From Chrysemys picta bellii (taxonomy: Eukaryota; Chordata; Testudines; Emydidae): a stretch of DNA of 64,000 bases. How positions within the stretch are numbered: the first letter of the stretch is position 1; every line of letters starts with the position of its first letter. The translations under genes and the position numbers were made by a program. Below are positions 44,346 to 54,303 of the stretch, piece after piece. The DNA lies in assembly GCF_011386835.1 (NCBI RefSeq), contig NC_088794.1:69140434-69204433 (forward strand), read 5' to 3'. The notes beneath the pieces are model-generated. The model saw only the letters and a list, made by a program, of their open reading frames with translations, ran no database searches and had not been told where the DNA came from.

Positions 44346-45773
44346 AAGGGCTGGCTCTAGGTTTTTTGCTGCCCCAAGCAAACACATTTTTGGCTGCCCC
44401 CCACCCCAGCCCTGGGTTCTCCCCCCACCCTCCCACACCCCCTGCTGCCCCAGCACTGGGCTCCCTCCTTTCCCCCCCACTAGTGCCCTACCCCCACCTC
44501 CTGCCGCCCCAGCCCTGGGCTCTCCCTCCAACCTGCACCCTCCTGCCGCCCCAGCCCTGGGTCACTGGTTACTCGCTCCCAGGGCAGGTCATTCAGCAGG
44601 AATTTTGGATGTGCACAGAACACAGACAGGATTGGTTCCCATATGGTTACAGAACTGCAGTAAAGTGGAACAATTTTCAGCTTGTGTGATTGGAGGATGT
44701 CTGGATGCATATTATAAGATTGTCCTCCATAAATGAGAAAACCTTAAGGTGCCTTTATTATTCTTTTGTTCCACTCTTTGTTTCTATGGGAAATTTGCCA
44801 ATGCAATATCACTGTCTTCCTTTTAAACAAATAAAACTAAAAAAAAAAGGCAATGGCTGTTGAAAATAGCAATTCCAGTCCTAATAACCACTGGGAAGCA
44901 TTTCTTGGTCAATTTTATCCGACTTTTTCTACAGTAAGTTACAGTGGATCAGTATATTTGATTTGGGAGAAATGAAGTAACAGGTGCCCAAATTGAGCTT
45001 GAGCACTCCTGAATTTTGAGGTGTTCAAATCTGGAAGGCAGGTGCTAGATTCCCTTTCTGAATATTAGCTAAATCTGGAAAGGAAAAGCCAATTTCTGCT
45101 TCCATGGCTCAGAAGTGGAAATCCTCCTACGTGCCTGGTACTGTATCTAAAGCTGCCCAAGCCCTCTAGCAGAGCCTCCCCTCCCGTACTTTTCATTTTA
45201 AATTCTAGTGGGATTCACGTACCTCCCTTGCTAGGCTTCAGATAGAGAGGGGCACTGTCCATTTAGTCCACCCAATTCCTTCTTTGAGGGCTGCTGCAAG
45301 GTGAGGTCACACCAGTATCCCTAATCCAGTCTGGGGAAGTCTTCTGAAGGGGATATCTGGGGCAAAGCCTTCTACTCCTTAGGCATACTTGTCCCCCATT
45401 CACAGTACCACCCCCTTCTAGCAGCCAGCTCCCCATCCACGGCAAGCGCATGAGGTCTCGGCTTCCCCACTCCCTCCCCCTCCCTTTCCTGTGGCTAGCG
45501 GCCAAGGGAATGCTGGGAAATGTAGTTCTTTCCCTGCTCCAGGGCTGGCTCTATAGGCAGGGAGTTAGCCAAGGAACTACAGCTCCCAGGGTCCCGTGGG
45601 TTCTCAGCTCCCACGCTGGATCCCCAGCTACTCCATGGTTCCGCTTCTGCAGCCTTGCAAGAGAGGAGGAAGTGATTTTTTTTTTTTTAAAAAAGGATGG
45701 CCCGAATGCCGCCCCCTACACATGTGCCGCCCCAAGCACCTGCTTGTTTTGCTGGTGCCTAGAGCCGGCCCTG
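44346..45773. mobile_element. hAT-type element, 1,428 bp, same termini, unusual long interior
   Basis: Ends aagggctggctctagg and cctagagccggccctg match the 220-bp hAT MITEs nearby; flanks tttctatt (44338-44345) and tttatatt (45774-45781) are an 8-bp duplication with one mismatch. The interior starts with a Pro-codon-like CCCCAGCCCTGGG minisatellite (44400-44570) and includes about 0.8 kb unrelated to the MITEs, plus a pair of ZNF143-type motifs. No transposase seen. It could be one element with acquired sequence, or a composite with an internal insertion. Confidence 0.68.
45509..45594. promoter_or_regulatory. Pair of ZNF143/SBS-like motifs in opposite orientation
   Basis: Minus strand 45527-45509 reads ACTACATTTCCCAGCATTC; plus strand 45576-45594 reads ACTACAGCTCCCAGGGTCC. 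Both fit the ACTACANNTCCCAGNNTGC binding motif except in the last three positions (TTC and TCC in place of TGC). About 50 bp separate them inside the long hAT-type element. Binding is inferred from motif only. Confidence 0.45.
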
Positions 45774-45900
45774 TTTATATTAGCCTAGCCAATAACCTTA
45801 CCTATGTTCTGCAACACATCCTCCACAGTACAGGAGACATCAGGCACACACTGAACCTCATGCTTTCAGGTCAAATCTCTTAATCCATCAGAATTAGACC

Positions 45901-46080
45901 CCATGAAAAAACTCCCCACCCCAGAAAAGTAAAGCAGGGGAAGCAGCAAAAACCAGCAAGTAACAAAACAAAAACAAACAGAAACACAGCTAGTACACAC
46001 AGCACATACCGAACACAGCTTCATTCTCAAAAGCTCCCACAGTTCAGAGAGAAAAAACAAACAAAAAAAAAAGATTAGAT
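45901..46080 (-). other. Possible 5' UTR of the Tx1-like LINE
   Basis: Minus-strand sequence upstream of the ORF1 start, rich in TTTG; no motif that would prove it. Confidence 0.3.
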
Positions 46081-46099
46081 TGCCTGGTGGTTTGACCAC

Positions 46100-46285
46100 C
46101 CACCTAGGAAAAAGGAGAGCCAGGTTCCAGTTCTCCATCAGAATATCCCATGGCTAAGTGATTAGAACACTCTCCTGAGAGGTGGGAGACCTCTGAATCT
46201 TTTCTCCTCAGGTAGTGAAAGGATTTTAACCTTGGTCTCCTACATCCTGCCATGAGTGTTCTAACCACTGGGCTAAAAGTTATAA
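46100..46285. repeat. Inverted dimer of tRNA-like SINE heads
   Basis: Left arm 'ggctaagtgattagaacac' to 'gggagacctctgaatc' (46152-46200) is the imperfect reverse complement of the right arm 'ggattttaaccttggtctcc' to 'gttctaaccactgggcta' (46220-46275). Each arm has an A-box-like TAGCCCAGTGG and a B-box-like GGTTAAAATCC in one orientation. Confidence 0.5.
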
Positions 46286-46379
46286 GGTAGACAGCAGCAC
46301 CACCGCCTCCTCTTCCTCGATTTCAAATGGGACCCAATCCTAGCACACCTACAGGCCCTGCAGATGAAATAGCAGAGTT

Positions 46380-46492
46380 GAATTTAAGCCCTGGACTGGA
46401 GCATTACATACTTAGGCCCCACTTACTGTGGCTACTCATGTGTTTTTAAGTTAAGCATGTGCTTAAGTACCTCGCTGGACTGGGGCTCTAAC
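46380..46492. repeat. Palindromic MITE-like repeat, hit by a hAT MITE
   Basis: 'ccctggactggagcattac' on the left mirrors 'taagtacctcgctggactgg' on the right, with the 'ttaagcatgtgcttaagt' block. The hAT MITE at 46493-46708 landed at its right edge. Confidence 0.6.
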
Positions 46493-46708
46493 CAGGGCTG
46501 GCTCCAGGGTTTTGGCCACCCCAAGCAGCAAAAAAAAAAAAAAAAAAAAGCCACGATCGCGATCTGCGATGGCACTTCGGCAGGAGGTCCTTCGCTCCGA
46601 GTGGGAGTGAGGGACCATCCGCCGAATTACCGCCGAATAGCTGGACCTGCCGCCCCTCTCTGGAGTGGCCGCCCCAAGCACCTGCTTGCTAAGCTGGTGC
46701 CGGCCCTG
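46493..46708 (-). mobile_element. hAT MITE, 216 bp, copy 2 (opposite orientation)
   Basis: Ends cagggctggctccagggt and aagctggtgccggccctg. Flanks gctctaac (46485-46492) and actctaac (46709-46716), an 8-bp duplication with one mismatch. Contains an A20 run (46530-46549). Confidence 0.92.
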
Positions 46709-46716
46709 ACTCTAAC

Positions 46717-47186
46717 TCATAAATTTGCTTTTAGAGCTTTTATAACACACCTTTTACTTCTGACTGTAATCATGGGTTCTTTTTTCAGTTTTAATTTTTC
46801 CATTGCCTTTAAATAAAGTACCTTAGAGGTAAGATTTGCCACCAAATTTCTCTTTCATTTACCTCATAGTGTATATCTGAAATAACTGTACTGAAATCAA
46901 AGCAGTCAGTCCAAATTTACATGAGTAACTGACAGGAGAGAGTTTGTCCCATTATTTAAAAACACGCCATAAATACAATTAGAGTGAGATTACTTATCCA
47001 GTTCCCCTCCCCCTCCCCCTCTCCAAAAAAAAAAAAAACCTCTCTCAATTTTGTTGTATTCTGAGAGGTTGTTTTTTGGGGTGGGGGTCTGTCTTCCCCT
47101 ACCATGTTTATTTCTCTCTCTTTTTTTTTAATAAGATGAACCCTGTTAAAATGATATACAACCACTGTAGCTGAAGTGCAAGCTTC
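46717..47186. other. No recognised feature
   Basis: AT-rich, with a C/T-rich then A-rich tract at 46999-47040. Confidence 0.45.
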
Positions 47187-47190
47187 AAAA

Positions 47191-47764
47191 TGTTGCCTGC
47201 CCTGGGGGCTCGAGGGGACAACAATGGTCCGTCGCCCGGTGTGCTTGGCACCAATAAAGACACCGAGGGGAGAAAGCAAGCCAAGTTTATTTCAGAGCTC
47301 TGAAATGGCACTAGGAGACCATCATGTCTCAAATCCAGTGCAACAAATACAAATAACTTTTACCTTTTATACTTCAAACTGTTTACATACATCTCTTTGT
47401 CTGGCTGTTCCCCCTTACCCCTCCCTTCCAGACAACTGTTACAATAAGCTCTACATAAGCTTGTGAGAAAACTTTCTCAATCTTTGCGACCTTGAGTTAG
47501 ACGCCTGCAAACTAACTACCCCGCTTCTTATCTCTATTATTTCTGCTAGTGTGAGTGAAACTGCAGCCATCTGCTAAAAAGCTGACCTTACATTTCTGCT
47601 TCAACCTACTTCAGAGCATGTAAACAGTTAGCATAGAAGTAGGTGAGAGTTCCCAAGATGGAGTTTGGGGGTTCAGATAGGCCCAGAGCAAAAGAGCTTC
47701 ATCGGCACTTGTGGCCTTCCACTCTCCCGAGTTACCTGGTAGCTATGCCTAGTGGACCCCAACA
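47191..47764 (-). mobile_element. Solo ERV-type LTR, antisense, 574 bp
   Basis: Minus strand begins TGTTGGGGTCCAC and ends GGCAGGCAACA (TGTTG...CAACA). It has a TATA-like gtataaaagg (minus, near 47365-47375) and a polyadenylation signal aataaa (minus, near 47282-47287) followed by gtgtctttattgg. Flanked by aaaa on both sides, a weak 4-bp duplication. No retroviral genes are present. Retroviral origin is inferred from LTR layout. Confidence 0.78.
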
Positions 47765-47768
47765 AAAA

Positions 47769-48160
47769 TTTTTCTGGAGAGAAAAAAAAAATCCAAAAAC
47801 ACAAAACCACAGATCAGATTAGGTTGACTTTCTACTAAATCTGCCTGTGTAAACACCCTGGAATGCCAGTCTATTTAATGGCTTGTAAAGCAAAAAACTT
47901 GATTTGTGACAGTCACGCTGAATCAAAGTCTTGCCAAGACCTATGCCGATTGGGAGGCGTCACTGATAGACATGGTTCCAGGCTAAGTGCCAACAATGAA
48001 GTGGCAAAAAATGAACTAGCAATGTTGTATAATTGTGAATTGGAGCCTGAAATGTTGATGGGCTACAATTAAAAATAGATATCTATTACTTCTTCCAAAA
48101 GCAATGAAAAATGTGAAAATATTGGGACTAATTTTCCACTCACTTACAAAGGTTTTAGGA
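47769..48160. other. No recognised feature
   Basis: AT-rich; nothing identified. Confidence 0.45.
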
Positions 48161-48161
48161 C

Positions 48162-48300
48162 TTGATCCAGGACCATTGATGCCAATGGGAGTTATTCCAT
48201 GGACTTCAGCAGGAAGAAGCATTAGTGGCATTACTACTAATTAAGACCCTGATTCAGGAAAGCATCCTTATTCAGAAAAGCACAGGGTCTGAGATTGCAA
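48162..48300. repeat. Two adjacent palindromic MITE-like repeats
   Basis: First (48162-48230): gacttgatccaggaccattg with 'gccaatgggagttattcc' and 'atggacttcagcaggaag'. Second (48246-48300): 'accctgattcaggaaagc' with a repeated 'ttattcagaaaagcac'. Confidence 0.55.
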
Positions 48301-48789
48301 CTTCAAACTACAATATTTTATTATTAGTTATTGTATTATATTATTCTTTCAGGTTTATCTTGATCTTAGATTTCAGTTTTGTGGGCACAAATGACAATAT
48401 TTAAACATCAGTACTTGCCTGTGCACAGAAGTTAGGTGGATAGACGTTTCAACTAGTCACTGATGCCAGATGCAGAGTTGTCGGCACAAAATTGCTGACC
48501 ACGCTGAGTAGGCTCCTTCAAAAGTGTGGTCTTAGATATTAATTTTCTGAATTTGTATTATTTATTTCACAGGCCATGGAAATAATGGGGTAAATTCAGA
48601 GAATTATAAAATCCACCTTCCTGTGTCATGTTGTATGTACCAGTCTAGTACATTTCATGATTCTATCCAGACTGTTGTTCAAAAATTATTGAATTATAAA
48701 TAATTAATCTCCATGTCATTGATTATTAGAGCTTCTGAAGGTTACAGGTTTTATCATCAACTGCCATATCTTTATTGGTATTTTTTAAC
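48301..48789. other. No recognised feature
   Basis: AT-rich; nothing identified. Confidence 0.45.
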
Positions 48790-49005
48790 AAACATAAGAA
48801 TGGCCATACTGGGCCAGACCAAAGGTCCATCTACTCGAGTATCCTCTCTTCCAACGGTGGCCAGTGCCAGCTGCTTCAGAGGGAATGAACAGAACAGGTA
48901 ATCATCAAGAGATCCATCCCTGTCACCCATTCCCAGCTTCTGCCCATCCTGACTAATAGCCATTGATAAATTCATAGAGGACGGGTCTATCTCATTCTTT
49001 AAACT
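48790..49005 (-). mobile_element. LINE 3'-end fragment, probably CR1-like, antisense
   Basis: 'cataagaatggccatactgg' and 'gaatgaacagaacaggtaatc' belong to a very common turtle and archosaur interspersed repeat. On the minus strand it ends in a ttcttatgtt tail like CR1-type octamer ends. Exact family not certain. Confidence 0.55.
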
Positions 49006-49359
49006 TCTGAGCTTTGTCCCTGTTTTAATTATTTTCTTCTTGTAGTTTTTATTTACCAAGCAAAATATAGAATGCTTTACCAGGCTGTACCAAAACACCA
49101 TGATTGAGTAAACTAGGTTTTTAAATTGAGTAATAACTCATTCTTATGATAAAGATGTAAAGGAGCTGCTAGTGGGACAATTTCATTTATTATCCCATCA
49201 AAGTCTTAGCTAAAGAATGATTTCAGGATAGGATAATGCTCCTGGGAGCCAAAGAGTATAAAGGTAAACTAATTTCTCTATGGATATTCAAAGGATTATG
49301 AACTTCTGATTTACTAAATCCCTTGATTCTGCAGGGGGCTAAGCACTCTGGCCTAATCT
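49006..49359. other. No recognised feature
   Basis: AT-rich; nothing identified. Confidence 0.45.
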
Positions 49360-50085
49360 AGCAAAGTATGTGTTCACATGCGTAATTTTAAACTCATTGG
49401 TAGTCCTACTGATTTTAATGTAACTAATTATGGCCTGGATCCTTTTCTATTAAAGTTAATGGGAGTTTTGCAATTGAACTATTGGAACAATTTCCTCTTG
49501 CGTAATGCTTTCGTATTGATTTTGACCATTTCTATATAAAAAAAAAATCTTTTCTGCATCCCTCACAATTAAGAATAGTGTGCATAGGTTATAAAAAGCT
49601 GCTTCTCATTCCATGGCTTTCTTGATACATTTATATCAGACTTGTACTTTTAATTTATTTTAATAAAAAACCCTAGTTATATTGATTTAAAGAAATGAAA
49701 CTTACACGAATTTTCAAAGATTTTCAGCCATTATTTCTGCACTTTTTATTTCTACCTCAATTTCAAACTACACACTGGGCCTGTTCAATTGATTTGCTCA
49801 TTTTACCAGAGTATAACTCTGGTGTAACTCCATTGATTTCAGTAGTGATCATATTCATGTTGTATAAACAATTAGCATTCAAATAGTCATGCTCCCCAAA
49901 TTCAAAGCAAGAAAACGTTTCAAAACAAAATAAATTAACAACTACTGAAGTTCAAATTGTAGGGGTCATGTTCTGGTCTCACATACATCATTGTAAATCC
50001 AGAGTAACCCAGAGAGACAAATGGAGCTATGCCAGATTCACATTATTGTAACTGGCAGCAGAATCTGCTCTTAGCAGTGGTTATT
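49360..50085. repeat. Cluster of three palindromic MITE-like repeats
   Basis: 49365-49470 ('cacatgcgtaattttaaact' with 'ggcctggatccttttc' and 'aatgggagttttgc'); 49795-49865 ('ccagagtataactctggtg' and 'actccattgatttcag'); 49968-50080 ('catcattgtaaatccagag' with 'cacattattgtaactggc'). Confidence 0.5.
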
Positions 50086-50934
50086 TAACAAGAAATCTAA
50101 TAAAATATGGTGCAAAGATCTCTAACCTACTTTAATCAGGATTGCTTTAAAATTCATGCCCAGAAATAGTTTTACTACCTTCTAAAAGTATTCCGCAATC
50201 CCACTATTGCCTTTGAAGAATATTGTTGACCAAGTCATTTTTTTAAATAAACTTAATGTATTTTTGGATCTTTCAAACCACTATTCGATTCCATAAATGA
50301 ACATGAGGTCTTCATATGTATTGATCATTTTAAAAACTACTTCTATATTTCTTCTGGAATTCTGGTACAATTTTTCCAAAATATGTAATCAATACTGTAG
50401 TCAGTATCTCTCAGAAATATATGAGTGCTCAAAATATTAATTAGCATGGTAAAAATATTAGTTGCAAAGTATTTTTGTCTGTTACCACCAACAAACCATT
50501 TTCTAGCACCTGTGAAGGGGATAAATGTCCTATATATTACTATTAATAGCCCATAAAATCCACAAATGATTCTACAGCATGCTCTTACAGTAGGGCTCAT
50601 TTGTAGTGATTCAGTGAACTCCAAGATAGTGTAACTCCATTTATAATGAAGTGGAATGAATGCCTGGAATTGTTTCAATTCATTGTAATGTGGAAATTGC
50701 AATTCTTGTTATAGGACTTGTTTCTGCAATGTCCTGTGCACTCTGGCCCCGTGCAAAACTTAAAGCCTGAGGGCAGTCCTATTGACTCTATTTTTATTTA
50801 TGAGTTTCAAGATAAGCACATGCTTTGCAGATCAGGGCCAGAATACTCAGAATCCTGCAGGCGTGAGCCCATAGGAATGTGTCTGTGGGAAAGGATAGCT
50901 TCACAATAGGATGGTTTCACAGTAGAATTTTACT
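50086..50934. other. No recognised feature
   Basis: AT-rich. A 119-codon antisense open frame at 50343-50702 has no recognisable domain. Confidence 0.45.
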
Positions 50935-51215
50935 GTGCAGAACAGTTCCTGACTAAGGCTCAGATCCGACAAACATTTATTCACTCGCTTTATTTTATGC
51001 ACAGGAGCACTCCCATTGAAATCTAAGGCTTTGTTCCCATGTGGAAAGTAAAGCACATCAGTAAGTATTTGCACAACTGGTGCATAAGGGCCAGATTCTA
51101 CCTCTTCTCACTTCTGTTGAGGAGTAATTTATTCTTCAAGTATTCCCATTCATTTCAGTGGAAATGTTTGTGGCAGAATGCACTACTTAGTGTCAGTAAG
51201 AGTGGCAGCAACCTG
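50935..51215. repeat. Two decayed palindromic MITE-like repeats
   Basis: 50950-51030 ('aaggctcagatccgacaaac' and 'actcccattgaaatctaagg') and 51088-51215 ('gggccagattctacctc', 'tcccattcatttcagtgg'). Confidence 0.5.
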
Positions 51216-51966
51216 TCCTGTTATATGCTATGCATTTTCTATTCTTCAACACGGAAGATTTGAATTTCAGTTATGTAACAGCCTTACAAGGTGAATACAG
51301 AGTATATTTGCTTCCTTTTGTGCATTTTCCAGTGTTTCTTCGTTTGCTTATTTTACAGCATAGGTTTCCATAGATCATTATTAGTACCATTCAATACAGA
51401 CCAAAATATCAGAGTTATTTGCTTAAATGAAGTCTTGGCAGTAAAAAGTAGAGAGAAGATACAAAACACAACAATCTTTAACTGTATTTCTTCCAGACCA
51501 GCCTCTGTATGCACCAACATTTTTTTTTAATAAGACTATTGCTAATCAGAGTAAAGGATGCATAACACTAGCTAAGGCTAAGACAGTGCCGCTCACCTTT
51601 ACCTCACATAACTCTGCTAATGTACCTCCGTCTTTTCCTGCAGCAACCCTCCTCCGTGCAAGTTCTTTTTAGAAGGGTTGCAGCAATGATGAAACTAAAG
51701 ATTGACACCAGGAAATACACTCATTTCTTTTAGACCTTGTTCAACCAGCTGTTAAGACTCGGGATCTAATTATTCCTTTCTATGTTATGTAATTATGAAT
51801 TTCTATGTAAATTATTCCTTTGCATACTAAGCATGCCTTTGCATGTAATCATGCCTTTGTTTCATTGGTAGTTAATTGGAGTAATAATTAGAAAAGTTAT
51901 TGGTTCAGTTCCAACCTAATTTTTTTTAATTTTATGAGTCTGAATACAAAGAAAATTCTTAGTAAT
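51216..51966. other. No recognised feature
   Basis: AT-rich; nothing identified. Confidence 0.45.
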
Positions 51967-51969
51967 CTT

Positions 51970-52050
51970 TAGGGGCAAATTCTGCCACTCTTACTCATGT
52001 TGATTGATGGGGCTAGTCGCAGTGTAAGAGGCTGCTTGACATAAGTAATG
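51970..52050. repeat. Palindromic MITE-like repeat (partial)
   Basis: 'ggggcaaattctgccactct', 'ttgattgatggggctag', 'cagtgtaagaggctg'. Confidence 0.45.
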
Positions 52051-52935
52051 GGGAAAAGGCCCTTAAGAAATTTTTGCAACTCCAAACTGTCTACAGTACC
52101 CCAGAATTGTTATAATGCTACTCAGCTGGTTTAAACAGGTGGGAGACTATATTCCATCTTCAAGGTGCTGGATAACTTCAGAATGAAATGGGGGTGGGGA
52201 GTAAGCAAGATCATCCCTTCTTTCTTCATTGGCCAGCCAGAAAGAGCAAGGAGCCAACCATCTTCTTGCTCCCCACACTCTTTCAATTAAAGATTTTCCT
52301 GGGGTTTCTTGATTCTCTTCCCCATTTTAGCTGAACCCATCCTCCCTTTCTATAGTGTAGGAACTGTTTTCAGGTTGCTGTGGCTCTAACTGATCACCCA
52401 TTTAGCAGAATCAGAAAGACATTTTTTCCCCCAACAGGGCCAATTTTTTCCACCTTCTTCATAGCATCATAGATACAGTTAGGTGAAGTAGGAATAGGAT
52501 TTAAAATTTTAATGTTAGGAAGCGTAGAGCTGTTTAGTTTCTCACAACTTGCAGCTGGTGTCCAGTGCAGATAAAATGCCAAAAGGCCTAGTGCCCAGCA
52601 ATAAGAGAACAGGGATTTTGGTGACAAACCTTGGGCCTATGCGAAAAGAGAGACCTGAAGACTGCAGTCCCCAGTTAGCATTTTCCAGCACCTTCTCACG
52701 GGGAAAGGAGGATTCATCAGAGTAAGCTGAATCTTTGGAGTAGGGAGCAGAGAGTGTACACTAACTGATATGAGGAAATGGGCTAGATAGAACCCCTCCC
52801 CAGTGTCAAGTTTAATAAAGTCTCAGCCTGTGATTTAAAATCCATCCTGGTGTCTGTTCTCATTCACTTGTATGTCCCAATTCAATATCATGGGTCTCAC
52901 TAATCCTCTCTCATTGGTGATTTTAAAGTTGCCTC
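52051..52935. other. No recognised feature
   Basis: Nothing identified. Confidence 0.45.
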
Positions 52936-52937
52936 AT

Positions 52938-53010
52938 CAGGGGCCAAATCCAACTCCCATTCAAGTCACTGGAAAGAATCTTATTCACTTCAGTGGAGAA
53001 ATACCCAAAG
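52938..53010. repeat. Palindromic MITE-like repeat (partial)
   Basis: 'aggggccaaatccaactccc' with 'attcacttcagtggag'. Confidence 0.5.
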
Positions 53011-53223
53011 TATACATCTTTCCAGTTCCATTACTTAACTAATGAGTGTTGGCTCTGGTTAGTTAAGCTCAGTTTGTATAGCTAAATCATTATGTTGCTT
53101 CTTAGCCTTGTAACTACATCTTTTCTGGATTGGTGGGCGCTTTGTCCAACTGTGTTTTATCCTGATGGCTGTTACTCAACTTTCTTTATTTTTGTACAGA
53201 TAGAGTCAAAAGAAAGATTCTGT

Positions 53224-53245
53224 AAAAAAAAAAAAAAAAAAAAAA
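53224..53245 (+). repeat. A22 run
   Basis: Uninterrupted A run; no retroposon body could be identified upstream. Confidence 0.9.
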
Positions 53246-53407
53246 GTTTTTCCAGATAATCAACAGGCATAATGTATGAGGAAAAAGATTTCGGCTATTG
53301 GTGGGGGGAGGGAGAGAGTTAATCTGCTTATAAATAACATGCCAGTTTTAGGGAAATATTACTGCATAATAAAAACACTTTGCTTTACTCCTTCACATGT
53401 AATTTAA

Positions 53408-53597
53408 TTAATGGAGATATCCCATCTCCTAGAACTGAAAGGGACCTTGAAAGGTCATTGAGTCCAGCCCCCTGCCTTCACTAGCAGGACCAAGTACTGA
53501 TTTTGCCCCAGATCCCCAAGTGGCCCCCTCAAAGATTGAACTCACAACCCTGGGTTTAGCAGGCCAATGCTCAAACCACTGAGCTATCCCTCCCTCC
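53408..53597 (-). mobile_element. tRNA-derived SINE of the tortoise Pol III type
   Basis: Minus strand starts ggagggagggatagctcag. An A box (TAGCTCAGTGG) and a B box (GGGTTGTGAGTTCAATC) form a tRNA-like head, then a body, then a tail 'gcagggggctggact' ... 'aggtccctttcag' ... ending in ctaggagatgggatatctcc. The tail matches the CR1 3' UTR at 3966-4004, as known for the turtle SINE that borrows the CR1 tail. This is the best single marker for a turtle genome. Confidence 0.9.
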
Positions 53598-54258
53598 AAA
53601 TCAATTGATTATTTATATGGACTCCTAAGAGCTTGAGAATGGTACTTGGGGATCATAACCATTAACAGACTATTTGGAATGGCCTGGTGTAGATAATCAA
53701 AGAACGTACAACTGAACCTCAGAGTTAACACCTCAGGAGTGTAGGTTGTTTGTAACTCTGAACAAAGCGTTATGGTTGTTCTTTCAAAAACTTACAACTG
53801 AACATTGACTTAATACAGCTTTGAAACTTTACTGTGCAGAAGGAAAATGCTGCTTTTAACCATCTTAATTTAAATGAAACAAGCACAGAAACAGTTTCCT
53901 TACCTTGTCAAATCTCTTTTTAAACTTTCCCCTTTATATTTTAATAATTTTGCTTTTAACACAGTAGAGCGTGTGTGTGTGTGTACTGCTGCTGCCTGAT
54001 TGTGTACAGGCAGGTGTGTGGTTGACTGGTCAGTTCGTAACTGAGGTTCTACGATACCTTTTTAATTGCTGCAAGCCAGAACAGACTACAATTAAGTGAA
54101 TAATGCAAAATGTCTTCAACAAATACTCTCTCATTTTTCAGTGAATTTACCTTTGGCTCAATCATGAGCCACTTTACATGCCTATGTAGAGAAGTGAGGA
54201 TGCATAAGGTACCCCCTTGGTTCCCTACATTGGTTTCCCAGACTGCAGGTCTGTGTTC

Positions 54259-54260
<2 letters not shown>
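53598..54260. other. No recognised feature
   Basis: AT-rich with a short (GT)n at 53971-53984. Confidence 0.45.

Positions 54261-54301
<41 letters not shown>
54261..54301. repeat. (GA)20 microsatellite
   Basis: Uninterrupted GA dinucleotides; a smaller (GA)n lies at 55407-55429. Confidence 0.95.

Positions 54302-54303
<2 letters not shown>

Larger units (their letters stand above)
43640..45890 (-). pseudogene. Tx1-like LINE ORF1 relic (RNA-binding, zinc knuckle)
   Basis: The N-terminal block with 'TVEDVLQNIG'-like residues lies at 45840-45790. After the hAT, EQFVNRLS, then a Val-Pro-Pro-Phe-like block, then VYVVLNYPKQSLHLVLKHHI and DGVDYTVFAISENMKRF (44145-43950) match the ORF1 pattern of this LINE group. 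The knuckle starts with FLCGD at about 43950 and resumes after the MITE with PGHLRGSYP (about 43718). Cys losses, frameshifts and two insertions disable it. ORF1 binds the LINE RNA. Confidence 0.68.
40140..45900 (-). mobile_element. L1/Tx1-like LINE, antisense, degenerate, broken by three insertions
   Basis: Four separated minus-strand pieces fit the order of one Tx1-type LINE: ORF1 N-terminus (45870-45774), ORF1 middle with zinc knuckle (44345-43640), endonuclease start (42850-42370), ORF2 C-terminus (41286-40143). Inserted between them are a hAT (44346-45773), a hAT MITE (43728-43947) and a Gypsy fragment (41287-42365). The bulk of RT is missing between 42370 and 41287. Assignment as one element is inference from order, strand and family motifs. 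Confidence 0.68.

Noticed and set aside
50343..50702. 119-codon antisense open frame
   Set aside because: AT-rich, no recognisable domain or repeat family; chance is the simplest explanation.
53408..53597. tRNA gene
   Set aside because: A and B boxes are present but the cloverleaf is not maintained, and a SINE body with a CR1-like tail follows.
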